From contig JARUPZ010000023.1 of the NCBI GenBank assembly GCA_031213475.1, positions 6,466,157 through 6,530,156 of the forward strand: a stretch of 64,000 nt of DNA. Direction: 5' to 3'. The translations under genes and the position numbers were made by a program. Positions 55,149 to 64,000 of the stretch are shown piece after piece. The stretch's first letter is position 1. Each line of letters starts with the position of its first letter. The notes beneath the pieces were generated by a model. That model was not told the origin of the DNA and made no database searches. It was given only the letters and a program-made list of their open reading frames with translations. Origin of the DNA: Nereocystis luetkeana (Eukaryota; Sar; Phaeophyceae; Laminariales; Laminariaceae).

Positions 55149-58100
55149 TCACCTGTCACCAGGAGGCGCGGCGGCAGGAGAGCTCTCTGGGTGCGACGCT
55201 TGCTCTTGCGCGTCATCTGTCTTCTCGGTACTCTCTGGTGTCCACGCAGGCGCAGTCGGTGCCAACTCTTTCTTCATCTCAGCCTCCCTTTGTTCCTCTT
55301 GAGCTGAACAATCGTCTACCCGCTCGACGACTGGCTTCGCGGGTATGGAGGCATCTGCAATCCCCTCGTTCGTTTCTGTCGGCATCCCTTCCTCGCTGTT
55401 TCCATTGTTTTGCGATGTTAATGTCTTTGTTTCGCTTCCACCAGCGTCTAGAGCTTCCACCTCATGCCCCACTTGCGGGCCGTCTTGGCCGCTCTGTTCG
55501 GTGTCCTTCGCTGTCTACGCGTCGTGAGTGAAATAAACAGGTGTGGGATGGAAACCGTTATCGATGTGCAACCATCTCTAAACTCGAACAGCAATAACCG
55601 AGGGTGCATTCGACTGAGATCATGAATCGATCAATATGATCCTGAGGTCAGGGGATGGCCGCATGTCGGATTGTGGAGCGCCCCACGCGAATCTCGAAGC
55701 GGTTCCGACTAAAACGCGACATATCTGGGCATGCGCACCCCTGAACATCACTTCAGCTCCCGACGAGGACAACAATGATGGAACGGTTACCGAAGCGATG
55801 CTTGTCGATTGTCGATCGCACAAGCGAAAGGCTTGGTGGCGTTAGCCCCTTGAGGACTGCTCACATGTTTTTGCGGTCAAACTACTTATGCATGGTGTGG
55901 GACAATTTTGGCAGTTTTGAAAGGGTCAAGTAATCACCTTGGTGAAGGCGTTCACATATGAGTGTCCCACTCAACAAAATCATGAGCAGTCGCGGGGGCG
56001 AAAACAAAAAACCACCGGATGCGAACACACAACGGGCGTCACGTTTGCTTGCTGATTTTCTCGATCCAGGCTACATACGAAAGGATATGTGGCAAAGGCC
56101 CGACCGCAAGTCACCGCCCGGGCCAAGCAGATATCGAGCGAGAGCGCAGAGCGCTTTCTTACATGTTCCGAAAAATTGCGGACAACATTTTCGCCAAGCT
56201 CAATGATACATGAGCCATGCACGTACAGCAAGCAGCGCGTGTTCTGACCTGCTTTGGATCCCCACTAGCCTCTTTCCGATCCTCTTCCGTTGAGGGCTCC
56301 GATGAAACACTTTCTGGGTCGACCTTGATATACCGTGGTACCCCTTGCTTTCCAGTAGCTTGGTTAGGGAGTAGCCACACCTCCCATCCCTCCCGCATGC
56401 GCATCGTCTCGTTCTCGGTGTCGACCTGTTGAGGACAAGAGCGTACGATGCTGCGTGAAAGGATGCGACTGCAATGCGGGCATGTTCTCTAGCAATGCTT
56501 TAGAGTTTTTGGCGAAGGTCTACGACGTAGACCCAGGGACGGTTGAAATATATACGAAGGCATGAAAAAAAGATACCTGGTAGAGGCAAATTTAGGTTGG
56601 ACACATCAACTACTTGGATAAAACGCGTGGATTGTAAAACTATGACTTGAATAAAACGCGTGCATTGTAAAACTTCGAAAAAAATGCTGCTACTATGAGA
56701 GCACACGGGGTACCTAACCCGAACTATACTTCTAAAAAAATGAAATATCAGCGCTGTTCGCGCGTCATGGTTGAGGTGACGACCCGCGACATTACCCGTA
56801 TCTCACGGGAAATTCAGAATCTGGCGGGGCGGGTCCGGTCGGGTCAGGAGGGGTTCAGAATCTCACAGGTCAGGTCGGGTCGGGTCAAGAGGTTTTCACA
56901 GCTCATGGGTCGGGTCAGGTCAGGAGGACTTCAGATCTCACGGGTCGGATCGAGTCGGGTCGGGTCAGGGGTTCTCAAAATCTCGAGGGTCGGGTCGGGT
57001 CAGGCCACGACATATAAAAAACAATCGCCTTCGTATGTTTTTTCCTCCGCATGTGGGCCTTTTCTCGCGCTTCCGGTTGCGGGGCACAAAGGAGCCCCAC
57101 CCGTACATGACGGCGCACGTTTGGGTCCTCGCCGAGCTCCGTGGAGCGTACTCTGGGCGTCCAAAGTTGCGCGAGCTCGCTCCTTCTCAAGGGATTGCGT
57201 TCCACCCCGCCGAGTCGAACGTGCGATGCAAACGTGACTCTTTCAGATAATGTGTTCGTTCCGCCCCGACGAGCCGAGCACGGCCATGGGAACCCATATA
57301 TTTCAGCTCCTTTTTTTTCGCTCTGCTTCGGATCTGCTGTAACCACACCGTCCTCAAAATCTCCATATATTTGAGGCAACCACGGTACAACAACAACCGC
57401 ACTTCAAGTTTTCTCCTGTGTCGAGAGCCACGAACGGTGCTTTGCGTGTCAACGAACGGGAGTTCTGCGTGTGTGTGCATGTATGTGCCACCGTCGACCT
57501 GGTAGGCTCTCACGAGCTAGGAACACAATATCAAAAGGAGCGGTACAATTGACAACTTTGTAATTATTGTTTTCGCTCTGTTGTCTGCTGCTGCTCTATC
57601 TGTATCACACCGCCTCAACTCTTTACTTTGTGGCAGCCACGGTACAACAGTAGCCGGGCTTCAAGGTCTCCCCTTGCTAACAGCCAAAAACCGCTCCCGA
57701 ATCTCATACTTCTCCGGAAAAGTACCGTATCTGGTATATATAACACCGTATCACGTGCGATAGGGTCACACAACCCTTTGGACGAAATCTCACCCTGACT
57801 TTCTCCACAATGGTGAGAGTGCAAACGCCAAGAGATGGTTTCAAAAGCCAACATTTTCATTGTGCGTGCGTACCCCCCCTTAATACCAACTCGAAACTTT
57901 ATCCCAGGAGGTGTTATCTTGCGTAACATCAGGTACCTGGTATACCTTAAGGCTGGCCTTCTTGTGGGGCTTACCTGGTACTACTCTACATATTCTGATA
58001 CAGGGGTCCGTGGTGCGACCGCCACTATTTTTCATCACTTCTTCCCTCTCACGCCCTACACGGCTTACCCAGGTATGTATCAGGTACCACGCATAAAAAA

Positions 58101-61100
58101 GTACTTGACGAGGTCTGTGTAAGCCGGATTTCAGCGTTACGCGTAGTTAGTACATACTTAGATGGCGAATCCAGTCAACTAACTGATTTAGTCAACTAAA
58201 ATCTGCCGAGCGAAGCAAGCCAACCCTTACCTCTCCCCCTGGTCGAGGGGGGGGGCGCGGGAGACCTCCTGAGGGGCCGGCGGGGACACCTCCTCAAGTT
58301 CAAGCTGAAGACGCCGCCAGAGGCAACACTTGCGTAATTTTGGGTAAGTTTCACACCCTGGACAATAGGCAATAGTCTAATAGTCTATTAATAGCTTCCT
58401 ATTGCAATAGACTGTCTATTGTGGTCCCTAATTCCAGTTAAGTGAAAGGCGTCGAGCTCTATTATCCAGACAATTTCTATCAAGTGACCCCTACCTAGCC
58501 CTATTGTCCAGACAATTTCACTTTATAGGCAGTCTCCGTAATCAATGGTCCGCACAATTCCAATTAATGGACCTTCTCCTAAATAAATTGTCCGGTCAAT
58601 TCCAATTGACAGACTGTCTCCCGAATCAATTGCCCCGACAATTTTAGTTAATAGTCGCCCCCCCGAAATAGGTGTCCGGACAATTTCAATTAATAGACGG
58701 TATACAAAATCAATTATCCCGACAATTTCGACTAATAATACAAAATCTCCAAAACTAATTCAGACAATGCCGTTGGTGGGCAGTCCCTCAAGTCTACTGC
58801 CCGTACATTTCAAAATATCAGTGCATACGGATTGTTTTGTTTCGTGAAACCTTTTTTCATGATTTACATATGAGCACATGGGCTAGGCGGTATCAATACT
58901 TTCTACGTGCGGACATAAAACACAAAGCTAAAGCTGATGTGTCCCGCCCTTTTCTGCTTATGCCTTGGACAAAAGACCTATAAATAGCCTATTATCGTCC
59001 CTACAGCAGAGTCACGAAATAGTCTATTGATTGAAATTGTCCGGGCAAGTGATGCCATAGACTGTCTATGAATAGCAATTGAAATTGTTTAGACAATTGA
59101 TTTGGATATTGTCTATTGATTGGATTTATTCAGACAGTTGACATCGGGTACCAGGTACTGTCCAACAATTGGGATTGTCCGGACAAATAATTTTGGAGAC
59201 TCTATCAATTGAAGTTGCCCTGACAATTGATTTCAGAGACTGTCCATTAATTGGAATTGCCTGAACAATTGATGTTTGGTACTTTTCAATAATTGGAATT
59301 GCCCAGACAAATGAGCTCGGAGACTGCCTGTCGATTGAAATTGTGCTGGCAAATGATTTCACAGGCTGCCTATTAATTGGGATTGCTTCAACATTCGATT
59401 TCGGGAGATTTACATGAACTGGTACATGAACTGGACTTGTCGGGGCAACTACTTTGAGAGACCATTAATTGGAATTGCGCGGACAATTGGTTTCGCAAGC
59501 GATCTATCAATAGCAATTGGAATTGTCATGACTATCGAGTTTAAGAGGGCTCTGTTATTTGAAAGCTGGCAGCTACTTTAGTTGTAGAACTACGGTTGAT
59601 TTGGACAGTACACAACAGTACGTACCACCATGCTAGTGTTGCCTCTACAACAGGATCGGGAACTTTCCTCTATACGCACTCTTTTGCAAGGTCCTTTGTT
59701 GTTCCATATTACGAGTAGTATCAATTCAATGGGGAGTGTCTTTCATGCTACAATAACTACTGTAGGTACACGGCCATGGCATTTATCGAGCAATTGATTT
59801 CTTGCGCGGCATCTGAAATAAATTGTGCGGACACAGTTCCAACTACTTTCCAATCGCCGAAGTCCGTTCGGACAATTCCATTTAATTGACTGCACCCGAA
59901 ATCAATTGTGCGGACAAATTTCAGTTAATACGCAGCAGCCGAAATCAAATGTTCAGACGAATCCAATTAATAGACAGCTCCCGAAATCCATTGTCTGCCC
60001 AACTTCAGTTAGTGGGCAACACCCGAAATCAATTGTCTGGACAATTCCAATTAATGGATCAGCACCCGAAATCAATTTGCTGAATAATTCCAACTAAGTA
60101 GCAGTTTCCGCAACCAATTGTCTGGACAATTCCAATTCATAGGCAACACTCGAAACCTATTGCTCACGCAATTCCAACTAGCAGATGGTCTTCGAAATCA
60201 ATAGCCTGGACAATACCAATCGATAGAGAATCGCCGAAAACAATTGTCTGGCCAATTCCAATTAAAGGGCAATCGAATCAATTGTATGGACAATTTCAAT
60301 TAATAAACAGTCGCCAAAAACATTTGTCACGACAAATCCAATTAAGAAACATCCTCCTGAATCAATTGTAGCCTCAATAGACTATTAAATTAGTATTTGT
60401 CCAGGGTGTGGTTAAGTTTACACTCAAAAAGCAGGGTGAGATTAAACAAGCGTTCCTACCAAATAAAAAGCCCAATCCGTTGGACAGTTGGCTCCGATGC
60501 AATCGACGAGTCAATGCCTGCCAACTCAGACTACAGAGCGTGAGCGCGTGTCAAATTCACAAAAAAAAATGCATCACCATTGCATTTGTCATGCTATAGT
60601 TCCGACACTATTAATACCTACCAGGTAATATTCTGGTGCTGCACTGCTACTGGTGCTGCAGTGCAGCTGCTGTGATTGTGATGCATGATGACGTTCGTCT
60701 CAAAACCGCAGCATGCTGTATCTAGGATTTCGAGCTATTAATACCATCAAAACGAGGAAATAAACGAAGCAACAACGCCGTGAATTCCACTGGACTTGGA
60801 ACGTGGACGAGGAAGAGGGGGAGGCGGCATGTAGATACATTTCTTCATACCTGGTATATATATCACGAGCGGTGCTTCTCTGCGGGGGGGGGTGTTTGTG
60901 GCCTCCTAAGAAACACAATCTGGACAATTCCAACTCATACGTGGTTCCTCTGAAATTCAAAAGCACCGACGCAGAACACAGCAGTCTTGCATTGAACACC
61001 AGCGAACCTCACATAAGTTTCCATATACATGACGCTGTGCTCCCTCTTAGCGGCATCCCCGCGACGTAAAGTCAACCGCATCCCGAAAAGGGACCCTAAC

Positions 61101-63057
61101 CTTTTATGTACAACTTACAGCAGGATGAAGCTGTGCAAAACAGTACACGCTCCAGCTTTCTGGCAGACTGCTGTTGTTGACGTTGTGGACGTACCTGCAA
61201 CGAATCGCATGCCAGGATGCCCGTAGCAATATCCTCTAGCTCCACCCCAAATCGCGCCACGCCCGGAAAGTTTGCCACGAACGCGATGGGAATGTATCCC
61301 TGGTGGTAAACAGTAAAAAACGGGATAAAAGAAAGCGGTACAGCGTTGTTGGTTGTCTTGTCGTGCTTCCACTTCCGTAATTTCACGTGAACAATAGTTG
61401 AGCGAGAACAGTGCGGTGAGTGGTGAACGGAACGGACCCACTCCCAACAACGAACAATTGACTGCACCAATCTACGGCAGTACGTTAAAAAAAGCTCTAT
61501 TCGCCCGCCCCTGGAGCATTACCCAGATGCTGGTAGTCCAGTGAGCCTTTGCCGAGGCAATATTGGCAGGGGAGAGGAGGTCGCGAGACGGTTCAGTCTT
61601 CGAAAGATTACAGCAGCAGTGGTATTCTTGCGACACGAATGGAGTAGTAGAGATTGGAGAGTGGAATTATGAACGAGTTAACGGAGCGGTGACGGTATTC
61701 CCTGGTACCAAGGTATTTACCGCGCCGTATAATTAATGGCCACGGAAACACTGCTGTGTACATAAAATTCATACAAAAGCGAACGGGCTTGTGTACTACT
61801 GCTGTATACCTGGTGCTATTAATAGTACATAATGGTACAAAGTACGGCGTGTGTCATGACTCCCAGTCCGACACGCACAGACTCCTACCGAACGCCCGTC
61901 TTATGGTACACCGTACGTACCATACCGACCGGAATAAGCTTCGGGTACACGAACGGGCGTATGCTGTACGTACATCGCGTGGAACCACAACGGTGTGGTC
62001 TGGGGAACTGCTGGAATTCCTGCTCCAGCAGTTATATATACCTGGTACCTGGTACACGTTTCAGGTTCTATCTCTTTCTTCTACTGCTGCTGTTGCATTA
62101 CGAGTATGCCTGGTGCGTGTAAACTTGGTACCTGGTACATAAAAAAGCAAGGGCAACGTCTGGTGGGTGGGCATGGGTCCATCATACTAAAAATATATTA
62201 TTATGACGACTAAGGATGCAACAACGGGACAGAATCCTCACGGTCAGTAGACCATTATAACTGGTGACCGCACTTTCTACAGATTAACGCGCCGGTACGA
62301 ACATATGGTGAACGAGCGTTCATTCCAACTCAAACTTCACACACGCGAGTTGCTTGGGTAGCGGTGCAGGAGCTTACAAGGGACTCTCGAGCTACGTACG
62401 AGTCGAGCGTGTGCTGTGTATTCACGGTCCGCAAGTCCAAACTCAACGACGCAAATTCCTTCCCCTTACCTCCTCGTCCATGTACGACCTCATGAAGATG
62501 TCTCGACAGAGGTTCTCCACGGTAAAGTAAAATTCAATCTGCCTAACCGCCATGTTGGTCATGTACGCCTTCTGCTCCTCGAAGCTCGCGTGTTCGCTGC
62601 TGGGGCCGCCGTAGTACGTTGCCCCTCCCGCGTAGCCTCCTCCTCCCCCCCCTGCTCCTCCTCCACCACCACCATAGCCTCTCCCTCGTCCTTGGCCCTG
62701 ATTATTCCTAGCGCCTCCTCCCCCTCCTCCTCCTCCTCCTCGTCTTTGCCCCCGGTGTACACTCGAAAACCCCTGTCCTCCTCCGCGTCCCCTCCCAGCA
62801 TCACGAGCGGATCGCCAGTTGCCCGAAGAGCCAGAGCCGCTTGCTCCTTGTCCTCTCCTCGCATTCCCTTGCTGCTTAGTGCGGCGTCCCTCGGGCGTCT
62901 CAGGTTCCGCTTCCACAAGCGTCCATTTTACGGGTGTTGACGGGGGAGCTTTGGCTTGTCCGCCACCGCTACCGTGGCTAGTCATCAGTAGTCGTCCAAG
63001 CGCTCTGCCGTCGTGATCGCTGTGGCAGGGCCTCAAATCTCTTAAATCTCCCACCAT
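55149..63057 (-). CDS. La-related protein (LARP), RNA-binding
   Basis: Four phase-0 exons on the minus strand: 63057-62470, 61299-61195, 56425-56249 and 55514-55149 (stop TGA), predicting about 411 residues. Exon 1 encodes a Gly/Arg-rich RGG-like region with long Gly runs and then the start of the La motif (VRQIEFYFTVENLCRDIFMR, SYMDEE). Exon 2 completes it (GYIPIAFVANFPGVARF, VELEDIATGILACDSLQ), and exon 3 opens with VDTENETMRMREGWEVWLLP, as in LARP1/4/6-type proteins where a charged strand follows the winged helix. The La motif spans about residues 165-255 and binds RNA 3' ends or poly(A). The tail is acidic and disordered (EGMPTETNEGI, STEKTDDAQEQ). An in-frame ATG at 62985 is an alternative start. 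Intron 2 (4.8 kb) carries a CGGGTC array and a complete TIR element. Whether an RRM-like module follows is unclear; none is visible. Confidence 0.9.
56775..57010. repeat. CGGGTC minisatellite array in LARP intron 2
   Basis: Five to six units of about 40-45 bp with cores such as GGGTCGGGTCAGG and spacers such as GGTTTTCACAGCTCA or GTTCTCAAAATCTCG. Same family as 31236-32460. Confidence 0.88.
58352..60410. mobile_element. 2059-bp TIR element filled with about 43-bp repeats
   Basis: The left end starts CACACCCTGGACAA (58352-58365) and the right end is TTGTCCAGGGTGTG (60397-60410), a perfect 14-bp terminal inverted repeat. A further matching TAATAGTCTATT lies just inside each end. Flanks are GTAAGTTT on the left (58344-58351) and GTTAAGTTT on the right (60411-60419), an 8-bp target duplication with one extra T. 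Inside are dozens of degenerate units of about 43 bp with the palindromic core CAATTGTCCGGACAATT and AATTAATAGAC. The units run in one direction at 58400-58800 and 59820-60360 and in the opposite direction at 59030-59540. No transposase frame is present, so the element is non-autonomous. An 8-bp duplication would suit hAT-type elements, but no superfamily is assigned. Confidence 0.85.
60411..61194. other. LARP intron 2, distal part, no gene
   Basis: Short random frames only. A TACCAGG motif at 60618 and a second at 60847 belong to the window-wide heptamer class. Confidence 0.6.
61300..62469. other. LARP intron 1, no gene
   Basis: Frames here (for example 61756-62142) are short and without domains. 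Tandem TACCTGG words occur at 62039-62055. Confidence 0.6.
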
Positions 63058-63255
63058 GGATTCTCCGACGACGCCTCGTTTTCACAGAACACCCTCATGA
63101 AAAAACTGTTTCAAACCAAAATTTCCTGAATTTTTCGACAGCGACCGACATCGACACCTTCCTTCGAGTACGACTGGGAGTCTGACAGCAGTCTCTACGC
63201 ACACGACAAAGATCGCTCCCATTGCCTTGTCACCTTGATCTGACCAGGACATGAG
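63058..63255. promoter_or_regulatory. Putative bidirectional promoter between LARP and calpain-like genes
   Basis: Only 198 bp separate the LARP start codon (minus) from the calpain-like start codon (plus), so both 5' UTRs and promoters must share this interval. No TATA box is evident. A short out-of-frame ATG at 63251 precedes the calpain-like start by five bases. Confidence 0.5.
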
Positions 63256-63859
63256 ATGCCTCGTCTGTCGGCGTACGAGGAAGCGTTCGACGAGGATGAT
63301 GAGGAAGAGATTGGTGATACGGAGGAAGGAGACATAATTGCTCGACTACAATCACGAGGTGCTCTTTACGAGGATGGGTCTTTCCCGGCGAGGCGATCAA
63401 GCCTATATCGGTGAGTTGTACCAGGTATATAGGCGAGGCCTGATAAAGCTGACACGATGCAGTTTGCTCAAGTTTCCCGATGTAGTCTCGAGCTTACTTC
63501 GACGTCGAATCGAGAAAATGTGAAGTGGATGGTGTATCGCAGATCACAGATATTACATCCTATTGTTGTGATGACGTAATTATTTAAATGTACTATTAAT
63601 AATTCTGCTGCTGTCCTACCACCGCGCACATGAGTCCCAGGCAGCATTTGTCTGGTTTATCCCGAGAAAAAGCACCCAGGAGGAGTCAGCAGCCAGCAGT
63701 ATGCATGAAGAAGCACCCTGCGTTGCCGCCTGGCACCTTCGTGTCTCATATACACACCATGCAACCATTTCTATTGTCGGCGATCCCCGCAGGAACGCCA
63801 AATCGATCCCAGAGTACGATAACGACGCGCAAGACGTCACGTGGTTGTACCCTCATGAG
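63256..63859 (+). CDS. Calpain-like cysteine protease, N-terminal part (runs off the window)
   Basis: Two exons, 63256-63410 and 63793-63859, join in phase 2 (CG plus G gives Arg) with donors GTGAGT and GTACGT. The N-terminus is acidic (EEAFDEDDEEEIGDTEEG) and then reads IIARLQSRGALYEDGSFPA, RRSSLYR and QDVTWLYPHE. This matches the entry to a calpain catalytic domain, where a L-x-x-x-x-x-F/Y-E/x-D-x-x-F-P-A...S-L-Y segment precedes the WxRPxE motif. The catalytic Cys, His and Asn would be encoded beyond the window. Calpains are calcium-dependent regulatory proteases. Divergent from the LARP gene. Short coverage limits certainty. Confidence 0.6.
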
Positions 63860-64000
63860 GTACGTACGTTCACGAGCGCAGGTATTTCGGCAGTTCACAT
63901 TACAAAGAGTACCTGTATTTCAATTTATACCTGGTGCCAGGTACTCGTACGTACTGGTGGTGGTCGCATGGTTTCTCTTCCCAAACACCTGAACACCTTC

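Noticed and set aside
54565..55302. 245-codon + strand frame
   Set aside because: It runs antisense through the last LARP exon, has Ser/Arg/His-rich random composition and no domain.
56975..57513. Frames around 57.0-57.5 kb in the LARP intron
   Set aside because: Short, mutually overlapping and without splice-consistent joining; no domain.
58352..60410. CRISPR-like regularly spaced repeats
   Set aside because: Units are contiguous and degenerate without unique spacers, change orientation and lie in a eukaryotic intron bounded by TIRs.

Overview
The window is nuclear DNA from a eukaryote with intron-rich genes. Five protein-coding genes can be built by matching exon phases across clean GT-AG junctions. 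The rest is a dense mixture of transposable elements and minisatellites. Long introns, polyglutamine stretches, abundant CAG/CTG triplets and a plant-MOS1-like BAT2 protein fit an alga, possibly a stramenopile or brown alga. That placement is inference and nothing here proves it.

Layout. 1-4318: degenerate non-LTR retrotransposon copy 1 on + (zinc finger, reverse transcriptase, CCHC knuckle, restriction-like endonuclease), followed by a triplet microsatellite. 6886-14217: a MOS1/PRRC2-like BAT2-domain gene on -, six exons; its first intron holds two copies of a MITE with 3-bp target duplications. 14.2-27.6 kb: almost no recognisable coding sequence, but several minisatellite arrays (GGCCGGGCC type and GGTACCG type), CAG-rich blocks, a hairpin and a diverged dispersed repeat. 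27647-29663: an AKTIP/FTS-like inactive ubiquitin-conjugating (UEV) gene on +, first exon not found. 31.2-32.5 kb: CGGGTC/GACCCG array. 32.7-44.4 kb: a second, much longer retrotransposon complex: repeat-rich ORF1-like sequence, a chain of RING-like fingers, an inverted block carrying the same finger, then RT, CCHC and endonuclease. 44.4-46.2 kb: tandem tRNA-headed SINE-like units. 46309-53475: glyoxalase I on +, six exons, with a predicted mitochondrial presequence split over two exons; a third MITE copy sits in its 4.4-kb intron. 53830-54196: small unidentified two-exon gene on -. 55149-63057: La-related protein (LARP) on -, four exons; its 4.8-kb intron contains a 2059-bp terminal-inverted-repeat element filled with roughly 43-bp repeats. 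63256 to the window end: start of a calpain-like protease on +, divergent from the LARP gene across 198 bp.

The host genes are unrelated housekeeping functions (RNA binding, detoxification, vesicle trafficking, proteolysis). They show no common pathway. The most unusual material is the retrotransposon family whose two copies and inverted block all share a RING-like zinc finger upstream of an R2-type RT/endonuclease.
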